Shown: positions 49,801 to 62,359 of the stretch, in pieces
How the letters are laid out: every line of letters starts with the position of its first letter
Position numbering within the stretch: the stretch's first letter is position 1
Source of the DNA: Phalacrocorax aristotelis
Taxonomy: Eukaryota > Chordata > Aves > Suliformes > Phalacrocoracidae
DNA length: 64,000 nt
Direction: 5' to 3'
NCBI RefSeq assembly: GCF_949628215.1
Contig: NC_134279.1
Location: 53,308,266-53,372,265 of the forward strand
Program-made: the position numbers and the translations under genes
The notes under the pieces: generated by a model
Seen by the model: the letters and a program-made list of their open reading frames with translations, nothing else
What the model was told of the DNA's origin: nothing
Database searches by the model: none

Positions 49801-52800
49801 AATTAAGAAAAATGTTGAAAGTTAAATCATGAGAACTGTAAGCCAGCATGTTATGAAGAGTCCTGATTATTTGAAGTAATCTTGTCTTACGAATATTGCA
49901 CAGTTATGTTGAAGCGTATATTTCATTCTCACTCTATTTGCGTATTTCTTAATGTGTTAGACATAACTAAACTCTTTCAAGTCTTAATGTATGCTTGCAT
50001 ACAATACTGCTGTTCTCATTAGCCTCCTAGCATGTGGCCTCAACATATCTTTTGTACTAGTTTCAGGATTTCCTGTAAATATTGATAGCTTTTGGAATCC
50101 ACTTCCTCAACACCAGTGTTAAATAGGCGACTAGCAGGATCCTAGGTCATTGAAACCATATTCACAATGTTCTGAACAGAAGAGAATTGCCATTGAAAAT
50201 AAAACCTGATTATAGTTCTACTTTTTGATAACTGATATATTAATTGAAAATTGGAGTAGCTATAATGCCTTTATAAATACTTTCTTAATGTTACTTTTCA
50301 GGACTTAAGTGCTTGGAAGATCTAAGTTAGGTTCTGTTAATAAAATGGGAAAAGAGCCTATAAGGGGTGGATTACCACATTTGCTTTGATTTAAAATATT
50401 AATTGTAAAATACCTCTAGTGCAACTTGATTTTTTTTAACTAGGTCCTACTTGCTAGTTGAGATGACAGTCTTTTAAGCAGTGATAATTTTAGCATCTTC
50501 AGTAATGACCTGGAAGGGAAGGTTCTAAATGTTTACAAATAAAATATCGTTGTACTAATTTGGGAGGTGTTGAGAACTTGAGAATGCAGAGAAGGCTTTG
50601 AAGGGCAAGAAGTAAGCATACCGAGGCATGTGTTTTGGTAGATAGAAACAGTGTGGTCTGATCATTCTGTGAAAGAAAAGCTGGAGAAGTAGTAAAAGAG
50701 AAAAAGAAAAAAGCTGAGGAAAAGAGTTTACAGTCATATAAATGTAGTGAGTATGGTCCCAAGTAGTTGATATGATTTTGCGTTGAGTATTGTCGATAGT
50801 AAAAAGGACTAATAGTTCATCAATGTAAATGACTTCGAGGACTCATTTGAAACTTTTAAAAAGTTTATATGAAAGTATCAGGGCAGAACCTGAATTTCCC
50901 AAAATATTAAAAAGACCTGAATTTGTGACATTTTTTTCTTCCCCATTACCTAATCTTATCTCAAACATGGTAGCAGCAAAGCTTAAAAAGCTGGGCTTAG
51001 GAATTCCTCAATTATTGTACGTTTTATGTCTTCCAGTCAATATCGTGATCTTAAAATATTTTTGAAAGAGCTGAGGGAATGGGAGTTAATTTACAGAATT
51101 TTTGCTATGTGTGTTGATTTAGTCTGCAAGGTCCAGAAAGCTTTCATTTAAAAAAAAAGAACCAACATTTTGAAGATCATGCTGATCTATGGGAACAAGG
51201 AATTTGTTAGCCTGCTTTTGCTGCTTCTCTGGTGACCCTCAGAAGGTGAAGTCAGTAGGTTTTCTGGACTCGCTTAGTCAGCACAAGCTCTGAAAGTTTT
51301 TGCTTGTGTCAGTAGCAAGCCACAGAGGAGTGCATACTGCTGCTGCTCAGGAGAACGAAGAGAGAATTTGAGCAAATTTAATACCTACATAAATCGATAA
51401 TGTTTTAGAAACACAGAATGCTAAAAAACCAGTTGGTGAGATGTTAACAGTGCTACTTCAAACTATGGTTTTCCTTTGAACAGTGTTTACTGAACATTCA
51501 GAAATTCAGTTATGTTCAGTGCTCTAATATTTGAATACTTCAGTAAAGATGTTCTTCCTTTTTTATTTCAATATCTGTAAGAATATTTATGCAGAATGAT
51601 TACAGTAAAATTACCTTAAATTTAGAGTTGACTTCATATGCTTTGTTGCTGCATAGCTGTTTCTGCGTAGTTCATGCAGTACTATCCCTTTTGTTAAAAT
51701 AATGCACCATCTTTCTTTCCTGCCTGATCAAGTCCAATTATTGACTAAACGTTGGCTGATGTTCCATTTTCCTTTTGATTCTTGCTTATAGCAGGGTGGT
51801 GAAAGGATCCCCAAAAGTCGTTACAAAGTGTTTTGCAAATAGTTTCCAGGCACAAGAAAAGTGAAGTCTTTCTGCCTTGGTTTTGTCCATTCTTTAGCCA
51901 GGGCAACAGTTAAGACATTTCCTCTCTGCATCAATTGCAAAACTTTTTTATTTTGTTTTGGTTTTTTTCCCTTTCCTGTTAAGGCACTTGTTGCCTCTGT
52001 AATATGAAAAACTTGTCCTGTATCTCAGGTTTTGCAATCACTGTAATTCCAGTTGAGCCTGGATTGTTATACTGAAAGTTCTGAAAAAGAGTATCTCTAG
52101 TGTTTTTTTAATGAAATTAAGGAGTAGTGCAATGCAGGCATTTGAAATTCTGTAACTATAGTACTGAGTTTTTATTTAATGTATTAACTTCTTTTTCTAT
52201 AACAGGTGTTGTATTGGGGAAAACACTGAAGGATCCACTGGCAGACACCAGAATTTTAGAAAAGTAAGTCTTTACTTTTGTTAAGTCTTGTTAATCTTAT
52301 GAGCATAACAGTAAGCACGCTAATACAGAAGTGTATTTTGCCACATATTTTTTGAACACACTGAAGTTACCATCCACTAGCATTTCCCTTGTTTTGTTCT
52401 GTTCTGTTTTCCTACTACATCGTTCTTTTTTCTTTTGTTACCACTTTCTGGTCTCCAGGATGACATGCAGGACTTCTGGGGGAAAGGGATGGGGGGAGGC
52501 AGGGAGGAGAAGCTGCTTGTTTGATAATTTTTGACTTGGTCTGTGCTTCATGTTGGACCTTAAAATGTTCCCTACTCTCTCATTTTATGGAAATGTGCAA
52601 GTGAAGTCTCACTTCTTTCTTTTTGAAGACGCTTTCCAGTGAAGTGCACTGCCTACTTCTGTTCTTCAGGCAGTCAGTCCACTCTTCACAAAGGCTTTAC
52701 AGAATAATTTAGCTGTGCATGAGTCACCCATGCTGGGAAATCTAAGCATCAGAAGCACTTCCACAGCTGCACAAATCAAGGATTGTGCAATCAACTTGGA

Positions 52801-55800
52801 AAAAAAATTATGCCCATCACTAAATATTTTAAGTTATTTACATGTTTGCATTTCTGCATGAGATGGATAATTAAGTTTCATATTAAATATTAGCTTTCTG
52901 AAACACCTGTCACTTTTTCCTGGGTGTTGCTGTTAGCAACCGTCTAATATTTTTTTTATATGTGTCTGTTCGGTACACTTGTAAAATTCTAAGAGTTATA
53001 AATACCTGCTGTTGGTATAAATCATTCTTTCATTAAATTTACTTAGTTTCATATTATTCATTTAGGTGAATACCCTTGTATAATTATCTGTACTGAGGAT
53101 CATCTTAAAACAGTCACGGTTCCTGTTAATTAACATGTTATTTGATAGATAGGTTGATAACTACTTACCGACATGTCAGGTATATATACTCCTGTGCTTT
53201 ACATCTTGCTTGAGTTTTCCATTGACTCTAAGGCTGAGTTCTGGATTTGTTTTCATATCCAGAAGCTGACCCATGAGTCTGGGTCAGCGTATATAAGCAA
53301 ATCTCATTCTCTCCAGAAATTTCATTTGTCGCGGGTTGCCACATAAGATGCAGCAATGGATGGGAAAATACAGATGTTTCATTTAAATATAAAGCAGACC
53401 TCTCAAGTAGTAGCTACAACACTTGTTTCTTTTAGCACAGATTTGAACCTCATTTTTCCTAATTTTGTTCTCTGGTAGTAATTTAACACATGGCGTAGGT
53501 CAGCATGAAATGGCACTGTTGCCAAAAGATGTCTAACCTGGTGATTCACTGCTTCCCCTTCCCCTGTGCCAACACAGCTTTTGAGCAGCCATATGGTGCA
53601 ACAAATTTAGTTGATTTAGCTGAAGGAAACAATATTTGGGTTAGTTTAAGGCTGTGTTAACTGTGTGATCATGGATACTAATGTTAGCAGAAGAGAGGGA
53701 GTTTAATATGGGTATGGAAATGAGCATTCAAAGTAATTATCAAAGGCTAACATGAAAAGTTTCAGCTTAACCAAGGAGTTTGATAAAAGTGCTTACAAAT
53801 ATAACTGCTAGAGTGTGAAGTGCCTAGTATCTGTAGCCATGTAGTTACCTGCATGATCTATGTATATATTGTTCTTGCTTTCTTATGTGTGACAATTCTT
53901 AACCTGAGGACTGATTTGGAGGAAATACTTAGTCTGTTACTCCCACTTCCTAGGTGGGTTCCCAGTCCATGAGTTAGAATAAGTCTTTGTCGCCTGTTTA
54001 AACAAACAACCAGCAAAAAACCAAACCAAAACAAAACAAAACACCACACACAAAAAAAAAAATAACCCCTGAAAAACCCCAAAACCTTGAGTTCATTTCA
54101 TTGAGTTGTCTGGCTTGGCATGCCACTTCCCCTCTGCCCCTTCTACGCCTTTTTAATGTGCGTAACTGAGAAGCAGTAAAATGTTTCTTGATGTTTGGAT
54201 GTGGTAGATAATGGTACCTTAAAGCAGTAAGTTGTTGATATTAAATAGTTGGTTGTCCCTTAAAAAGTAAGGTGGATTATAAATCAAGGAAAACTAATTT
54301 AAGACTGATAGCTATATCCTTAAAATTTCTCCTAAATAGACTGTAAAGGCATTGGGTGCAGAAATAACTTGTGTAACTTCTTACAGGCCCTCTTGGCTAT
54401 CTGTTGACTTCTTGGATTTCTGACTATTTTAGAATGCAGTAGTGAGATATGTAAAAAGTGTAAGCATTCATTTGGATATAAAAGCTAATAAGTCTTCATT
54501 GGGTAGATTTTTCTGGTGTAGGATAGAATTTTGGAAAAGGTTCATTTGTGTGAGTTTCAAAACCTGCTTTTTAGCTACCTTTCCGACCTTGCAACACAGA
54601 CATGCATTTAAGGTGCTCGCCTAACATGTAGGTTCATGTTTTTCTGCAAGATTAGCTGTAGTGGATAGCTGAGTGTTTGTTTTTGGTGCAGTAATAATAA
54701 TTGTAAAGTCTCGTTTTCTAAATTTAAACATGAGTTTATCAACACCAAGCAGTAATTTTTGTATGGAATGGAAGAAGAATTTACGTGGTGTTTTCCTGCG
54801 TTGAATGTGTAATAATTATGTCTCCTGAATTTGGGAATGAATTTTCTCTAGGACAGTTTTCAAAAATCAGTTTACTTCCTATATCTAGACATTCTTCCCT
54901 CTTGTCATTGGGGTAGAGGGAAAGCAATGTTTAACTCTTTGTCTCATTTCTCCATGATTTTTCATGTATATTTTTCAGTGTAAGGAATAGTGTGTTTAAT
55001 TTTTCCTCTTTGGTGAGATGTATTAGTATCCTTTGTACTACTTGAGCTCTGAGAAAAACCATTGTAGACAAATTGTTGTTTAAAGTAACATCTGTATCTG
55101 ATAGAAAACGTTTTAAATTGTTAATGCTCTGTTTCAGAAGTATGCATATTTGTAATTGGATGAATCATTTCAAAGTGGTGTTAACTCCAGGCTCCAGCAT
55201 AGATATTTTGGTACCATATTTTAAAGGCTTTTTTCCTTAAATTTCTGTTAATATTGAGAAATTATCTTCACTTGATGATTAGTAATAATCAGTGGGAATT
55301 TAAATTTGTGAGCATGTGTGTGTGGTATTTTTTCCCCTTTTGAACTTCCAAAAAAACCCTGTAAATTCTCTACCTTCTCAGTTCTATTTAAGAGACTGGA
55401 GGAAGGAAGCTGGGATTTTATTTGTTCATTGTAAAATATACCAAGTTTGAGTTCCTCCTGTGAGAGAGGATAGCAGAATCTCCAGATTTTAAACCATCTC
55501 CAGCACTTCTTCCACAGTGCAGTGAGCATAAATTTGGGATCTGTCCCTGAGCTGGCTGGGTGCAGGTTGTTTCTGCTCAGAATCCCATTAAAGGAGATGG
55601 AGATTTACAGAGATGTGAAGATTTTCAGTTTTGAATTATAACTCTAACATGTTAGGTTCTCGTGATTAAAACTCATGTTGTGAAGGACTGAGGGTTTTTT
55701 TTGTTAAGCACCATTTAAGGAGGCAGTAGGTGTATATTTCAGCCAGGCTTTGATTACGAGTTGAATTGTATTTTAGATGTGCAAACACAATGCATACTCT

Positions 55801-58800
55801 TAACTCTAATCCATGGTTCCCTGTTACAGATCCAGGAGTGGGCAGATGTAGTTAAGAGATTCTTGCTCCTCTTTGCAGAGGGGTACTGTTCCTCAGCAGT
55901 GCCAATTTTCAAAGGTACATGAAGCCACACTTTTTAATAAGAACAAGATAATAACAATTTTATTTAAAACTGTGTGATACGTGGGTTCTTTTAGACACAT
56001 CATTTCACAAATCTACTTCAGTGCGTGCCTGGAGCTGAAGGGGTGTGCTCCACCAGTAAAAGCCACAGGAGGGTGACAAGGGGCAGGGTGGAGCCTTATA
56101 GGTAACAGCAGGTGCAAGTGACACCTAACATGTAGCCACAGTCTTTCTCTTGTACAGACTAGTTGCACAGGATTTACAAGCATTTCTGCCACACTTACGG
56201 CTTTGTTATTGGAGGAAGGGGATCTCCAGTGAGGAACTGTGCATAGAAAGGACTGAGCAAATATTTTAAATTAGAATATGGAAGAATAGCAATTGTTTCT
56301 GATGGCTTGATCATTAAACACCGCCTTTCAAATTTATCTTACAAACTTAGTTAGGTTTGTACTTTCTTGATGATCCTTTACAGTTTTCCGAAACATGGAG
56401 AGGGTTCACTGACAAAATCTGAAAATCAGTATTATAATGACTTTATTTTAATAATCTTTGTTAATAATTTGAACAGAGTGCATAAGCAACACCTCAGCTA
56501 TCTCCAAATGCAGTTAATTTGGTTAATTTGGATCCTAGAAGGCAAAGATAATACAAACAGCCTGGAAAGGGATGGGGAGGGGAAAAAAAGCCCGGTAAGT
56601 GGTTCAGCACCCCACTGTCAAGGACCAGTTTTGTTAGAAGCCTGGCAATCTGCTGAGCACTGTCCTGGTCGCTCTCAGGTCAGTGGAGGGGCAGGCTGCT
56701 CCCAGGGGAGAGCAGCCAGGATCTGGCAAGTGCCCAGATGGCCAGCAAGTTCCCAATGAGGAGGCAGATCTGAGGATCAGCGAGAAGTCAAATCAGCGAG
56801 TCGTCAAATCAGTGAGTCAGAGGCCAGATCAGTGGGGTATGTGGACAGATATGCGCAGGCTCCTACATAGCCCACGTGAAGAGTCAGAGGCATCTTACAG
56901 CTTTCTTGCACTTACCTTCACTGCAGTCTGAACTAAGATTAGAGCTACACCCTATCAGGAAGAGAGCTGTGGGCCTTTCTCTGTGGTGAGGAAGAGGAAG
57001 GAGATGCAGACTCCAGAGAAGAGCGGAAGGGTGGTAGCAGAAGAGCTGGTTGAGCAGAAATCACCCCAGATGATCTGGAACAGGTGGGCAGGGGTGTTTC
57101 CTTTAACCGTGAGGTAGAGAGGTGTTTCCTTTAACCGTGAGGTAGAGAGGTGAAAATTGCAAACTGCATTCAGTCCTGAGTTACAGAGCAAAGTTCTCTC
57201 CTGGTGGCAGGATGGTCTAATACATGAAGAATGCAGGACAAAATTGCTTTTTCCTGTAATCTTCATCATCCATGTTTCTATGAGGATCTTATTTATGGTG
57301 ACTTTTAACCAGACTTGTCAGAGCAGCTTGCTTAGGTCCATTACCTTTGCAGGGAGTAGACAAGGACCCATCTGTGTGACAAACCATTCCTAATAACGTA
57401 ACCTCTTTTTACCTCTGTGGTTGCTATGTTCTCTCCTGCTCATGGTGATCTGTAGGCTCTTTCCAGCTGCCGCTGTTTATTTGGACTACGTACAAATAGG
57501 TCTGTGGGCAAATAGTATGCACTCTCTCAAGTGCCTTTATAGCTCAACTAAATCTGTGATATTGCTGAGCACTACCAGAACAGGCCTCCTACCAGGCAGT
57601 TCATCTCTCCCATGGACCACTTGGTTTTAGCCACTTTTCCAGAAGTCCCTCATGAGCAGACTTGAGACTGGATGAGTTATTCTGATAATGGTAACGTGCA
57701 CCACCAGTCACGTGTCCTGCTGCCTTTTTGTCATTATATTGCACACAGATGTGGCTTTGTCTACTCCCTGCAAAGGTAATGGCCCCGAGCAAGCTGTTCT
57801 GCCAGGACTCCTGTCCACTCACAAGTTTTCCTATTAAAAGCCCATCTTGGGATCAAGTTGTTTGGATGTCTGCACTAGAAGCAACCCTCTTCTACTCTGT
57901 TTTAATGTGAAGTAGGCTAAGATGTACACCTGCTGTTAGAGTGTGTTTATCTACAGAAAATGTCATTTCTGGGGTGTGTCAGCTCTTCTGCACAAGTTCA
58001 GACCAAGATTGCAGTTGGTTTGTTGACATGGTAGAGAACAGTTTGCAATACATGACCGTTCCCAGCTGCTAGAATAACCTTTTCAGCTGCAAAGTTTGGA
58101 CAGCATTTCTTCAAATTCCTTTCAGCCCTATCTTCTGCTATTTTTGTTTGTTTTGCCTTTTTTTTATTTTGAGGTAGAAAATGAAGGAGACATATGTCAG
58201 TTTTAAAAACACAATGTTTTAACACATAGCCTTTGATTAGTGAGAAGGGATCAATCAGTGATTACCCTAATCTGCTTTCTGTTGGTGAGTATACTATTGC
58301 AAGCAAAGGAGCAAATACCTCAAAACCTGCTGGCTTGTTCTATTAGGCCAGCCTATATCTGATTAGAGGGCAGGTTATGGTTTGCCTGTCTAAACATCTC
58401 TCACTCTCTGTGAAAGTCTATGGTTATTAGAGAGGAACTAAACCAAAATAAATTCTTCCCCTTCTCCTTCCCTCTACCCCACCTCCAAAAAAGAAAAAGC
58501 TAAAGAGAAAAATGGTTGGGCTGGGAGTAAATCTATGCAGCAAAGACCAAAATGGAAAACATGAGTGATGGTGATGCACTATTCTGGAAATGAGATAATG
58601 GATGGATTTCTGTTTGCCCATTACAGTGGGATGTCCCAGTAGAGTAAATCCCCAAAGTTCATAATCCAGGTTATCAGAAGCAAATGTTTCCGTGCTCACG
58701 GAAAGTACTATCAAGGTAGTTTATAAATATCCTCAGAATCTGTGTAGCGAATAGGACTTTTGGTGCTGTGCTTATGTTGGGAGCCAGGTTCTGCTCAGCT

Positions 58801-61800
58801 GTTTGCTCACAGTGTGATTTTTCTGCTCCTCGGCTTGCTTACCCTGGTATGTAACTAGTGTTAAAGCTCTGCTGGGGCATCGGGTGCTGAAGAAGTGCAG
58901 ACTGGTGTGCTGTGATTTTGATTCTTTAAACAAGATCTCTAAAGCTTGTCCTCAGTGATTATAATAACTAGTCTATTCCCCTGGCAAAATAGGGTTATGA
59001 CACAGAGATCAGGTTGTATTAAAGAACTTAATCTGTTTCTGTTTGCAGAAACTGTAGTGTCGGAAAACTGTATTGTTTCCTATATTTTTCCTGGGATCTT
59101 TCCTGGGAGAAATTATTTGTTTTAATAATACATGTCATCTTGCATTAATTCTGTCTGAGCACTGTAATCTGTAAAGTCACGAAAATATTACTTAAAATCA
59201 AGACATTTTTATATAAGTCTTTTTTACAATATGAGGGCAATATTGATTCTTCCTCAAAAATATTTAGCCATGCTGTCTTTATGTTGAAGTGCTGGAGACC
59301 TAAGGGTTTCAGTAACTGATTATATACAAAATTAAGTACGGACAATACAGTGTCTAGTGTCCCATCCATTTTTCAGTTCTGTCTTGACAGAACATCTGTC
59401 ATGAGCAAGACTGTAGTGTAATTTCACAGTTTGTTCAATCTTTGTATTTGTTTCTAGGATTTAATATCACCAGCATGCATACCAGTATTGTTGATAACAC
59501 TGGACAGATGTTACTGAAATTCTTTCAGTCTAAAACAGGGAATGTTCTATCAGATGGTGTGAACTTTTCACAATTACCTTAGGTTGGATTGTAGCTCATG
59601 TGGTTTAACCCCAGCCAGCAACGCAGCACCACGCAGCTGCTCACTCACTCCCCCCGCAGTGGGATGGGGGAGAGAATCAGAAGAGTAAAAGTGAGAAAAA
59701 CTCATGTGTTGAGATAAAGGCAGTTCAACAGGTAAAGCAAAAGCCACACATGGAAGCAAAGCAAACCAAGGAATTGATTCACTGCTTCCCCATTGCCAGG
59801 CAGGTGCTCAGCCACCTCCAGGAAAGCAGGGCTCCATCACGTGTAACGGTTACTTGGGAAGACAAACGCCATCACTCCAAACGTCCCCCCCTTCCTTCTT
59901 CTTCCACCCCCAGCTTTATATACTGATCATGATGTCATATGGTATGGGATATCCCTTGGGTCAGTTGGGGTCAGCTGTCCTGCCTGTGCCCCCTCCCAGC
60001 TTCTCGTGCACCCCCAGCCCACTCGCTGGTGGGGTGGTGTGAGAAGCAGAAAAGGCCTTGACTCAGTGTAAGCCCTGCTCAGCAGTAACGAAAACATCTC
60101 TGTCATCAACACTGTTTTCAGTACAAATCCAAAACACAGCTACTTGCTACTGTGAAGAAAATTAACTCTATCCCAACCAAAACCATCACAGTGGCTTTTT
60201 ATGCTATGACTTACTCAGAACCTTGTTTCTGTGGCCAAGCAATAACTTGGCACCCAAAAACTAACTGTTTCTCTGTAAGTAGTAAGTCAGCATATGCAGT
60301 GTTGCTAGTTTTTGTGATTTTGCTACAGATTGAGCAATGTTGTTTATTAATAGTTTGTATATCCATGGCAGCAGCTAAGGGTTTTGAGGGCTTCAGCATT
60401 CTTAAAGATAGTAAGTTTCTAGTTTGAAAACATGCACTGAATGTGTACAAAAGACATAGTATCTAGAGAGAAATACACATAATTCACTGTATTAAAAAAA
60501 AAACCTCATGAACTGTAGAGACAGACCCATGACCTTTGAACACTTGTGGCTGACAATGCTGGTATGTAGGCGTCTTAACCTTTCTTCTGGCTTTCACACG
60601 CATGCCATTTCTACTGAGTTAGGGATCGATGTGGGTTTGGTTACAAAAGCTTTTCCACTGTGATTAGCTTTCCTTTTGGTCTGGTTTAAGCTTGCTTATG
60701 GCCATTTATGACATAAACATTCCTTTCCTCCTCATCTTAAAATCCCTTTTGGAAGTGTCCTTAAAACCCTCCTCTTCCTTCATTCAGTTTTGGGCATGAT
60801 CAAATATAGTTTTGTGCTTAAGTCCTGTGGTGTTTATCTTAAGTGTTTAGTTCTGATTTTTTAAAAAATGCACCTCTACATACCGCAGAGATGAGGTCTA
60901 AAATTTTCCTCATTAGAACTCTGTTAGGAGCTGGGTGAGAGCTGGCAGAGTTGTTAGACTCCAAGCAGTTTAAAAACATGGGTTTCATGTTGCAGTCTCT
61001 GTAACCGAGACTTCCATGGGACTCTTTGTCACTATTAATGTTTGCACTTGTCAAACCGAGCAAAACAGAATAGGAGAGGAGGCTGTAAGCGCCTAAAAAA
61101 GTAGGTCAATGGGCCAGCAGGTTGTTTGGCCAGAAAAGAACGAGTGGCTCCACTGAATCATGCTGTAATTGTTTTTCTTCTGTTGGCAGATTGTTCTGCT
61201 ATGCTTTAACTTCCTATGTTAATATTTGCATCTGTATTTTAACCACTTGAGAACCTCTGTTAGGTGCAGGGGAAAGAGAAACTTAGTTTTTCTAATCAAA
61301 TAAGAGATAATTCTGGTGTTGTCCATAGACTCCATTAACGAATTTAAGAGTAGCATAGGTTTAGTTTTTATATCCCAGCTTCCTTTTTAGAAATTAATAT
61401 GCTTTAAAATAAATTTTTTCAGAAGTGGTACAAGTACATTGTGTAGTGAATACGTTTTATATTAAGAACAGTAAGCAAGGCAGATAGAAACAGGATAAAG
61501 ATGAGAGAAAAAACTGATTTCATGTAACTTTGAAGTGTGGAAAGTAGTATGGTTCAAGGCAAGAAACTGTATAAATGAAATGTAATGGTATAAAGAGACT
61601 GGAATTTAGTGATCACTTATACTGGTGCTGAGGTTTTTTTATGGAAAAAGTACATTTGTGAGATAAGTTTGCAATACATTCTTGAAAGTGTTTTTGTAGT
61701 GGGTTTTGAAAGAAGGGGTTAATGGCTGTGTTTGAGGGAGTAGCAATAATGCAGCTGGGCATCTTTGCTAGTTGCCAGCAGCATTCCACAGATTTTGGAG

Positions 61801-62356
61801 TCCTGAGAGTGGCAATTTTGGAGACTTAGTGAGGAGAAGATGTAACAGGGAGAGCCAGGAGAGGCCCAAATAAGAGTTTCAGCAGAAAAGGGTTTTTAAG
61901 TAATGGTATAAAGATATACTTTGAAGGTAGCAAGTGGAAGTGAAGATGTGGATGGTGTAGGTGATATGGCATTCAAAAGTAGAAATGGTGTCAAGATTAA
62001 AGAAAAGCATAAAGTGTTAGCTTAAAGCAGAGACGAAATTGTGTCAGAATATCCTGCTTATCAAGGAGAAAAGCTTTAAAGCAAGGTGAATGCGGGTAGT
62101 GAAATACTTGAGATATTTCTAATAAGCAGACTATTGCATTTAAAAATTACTCTCGTTGGAATGATTACTTCACTTTTATTAAAAAAAAAGTGATCATTTT
62201 AAAACTCATTGATTTTAAACCTCTCCTTTTTTATTTTTTCACAGTTCAAAATTTAATGCTTTTCTGCAGAAGAAGATAAAGCTAACTCCACGTTGTTCTT
62301 CAAAGGAATCAGGTTTCATCCCTAAGCCTCATACTTTAACAAGTCGGAAAGTGTAA
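46831..62356 (+). CDS. Possible 61-codon ORF across three leader exons
   Basis: Joining 46831-46846, 52206-52263 and 62245-62356 gives an uninterrupted 61-codon frame from ATG to taa (62354-62356). It begins MSVKLGVVLGKTLKDPLADT and ends PKPHTLTSRKV. It is lysine-rich, has no signal peptide or membrane segment, and matches no family I know. Splice phases fit exactly (a Gly codon split at the first junction, an Asn codon at the second). The most likely role is an upstream ORF in the CLOCK leader; a separate micropeptide gene is less likely. A frame this long can arise by chance, so its reality depends on conservation and transcript data. Confidence 0.3.
46847..52205 (+). other. CLOCK: Probable CLOCK intron 3
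   Basis: Contains the CR1 at 47797-48405. Otherwise AT-rich unique sequence with no exon supported. Confidence 0.5.
47797..48405 (+). mobile_element. CR1 LINE 3' fragment
   Basis: A 5'-truncated CR1 in plus orientation starting in ORF2 ([18 protein letters not shown], then [53 protein letters not shown]) and ending with the tagatgatccctgaggtc 3' end. It is of the same subfamily as the outer copy at 23565 and gives the intact reference for it. Confidence 0.93.
52206..52263 (+). other. CLOCK: Probable CLOCK 5' UTR exon (fourth)
   Basis: A 58-base segment with acceptor ataacag and donor gtaagt. Open in two of three frames; one continues the 61-codon frame from the preceding exon. Its short size and good borders suggest a genuine internal exon. 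Confidence 0.5.
56791..56822 (+). repeat. Short tandem repeat, 16-base unit twice
   Basis: The unit gtcaaatcagcgagtc is followed directly by a copy with one change. It lies in a GC-richer patch (56560-56930) that may be an unidentified old insertion. Confidence 0.6.
57093..57152 (+). repeat. Tandem duplication, 28-base unit
   Basis: The unit, which starts ggtgtttcctttaaccg and ends gtagaga, occurs twice without a mismatch, followed by four bases of a third copy. The identity points to a recent duplication. Confidence 0.9.
57318..57803. repeat. Inverted repeat with arms of about 62 bases
   Basis: The arm 57318-57378 is repeated in reverse complement at 57741-57803 with a handful of differences. 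Both include the exact core attacctttgcagggagtag. The arms are about 360 bases apart. It may be the terminal repeats of a small DNA element or two copies of one repeat in opposite directions. I could not assign a family. Confidence 0.7.
59599..60190 (-). mobile_element. Solo LTR of an avian endogenous retrovirus, inverted
   Basis: The minus-strand copy of the LTR at 25425: on the minus strand it starts TGTGATGG and ends AACCACA. The TATA region (tatataaagctggggg on the minus strand, near 59920) and the CpG-containing U3 are recognisable. The poly(A) signal position has a changed base (gaatcaattc). No internal retroviral genes or clear target duplication were seen. Confidence 0.82.
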
Positions 62357-62359
62357 AAG
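62245..62359 (+). other. CLOCK: Probable CLOCK 5' UTR exon (fifth)
   Basis: A 115-base segment with acceptor ttttttcacag and donor gtaaaa. The 61-codon frame ends here three bases before the donor, so the transcript must continue downstream. No CLOCK start codon region (the N-terminal bHLH exon) is found after it in the window. Confidence 0.5.

Larger units (their letters stand above)
52264..62244 (+). other. CLOCK: Probable CLOCK intron 4
   Basis: About 10 kb with a low-complexity A/C stretch (54010-54065), a repeat-like patch at 56560-57830 and the inverted solo LTR at 59599-60190. No exon of CLOCK or another gene was recognised. Confidence 0.5.
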
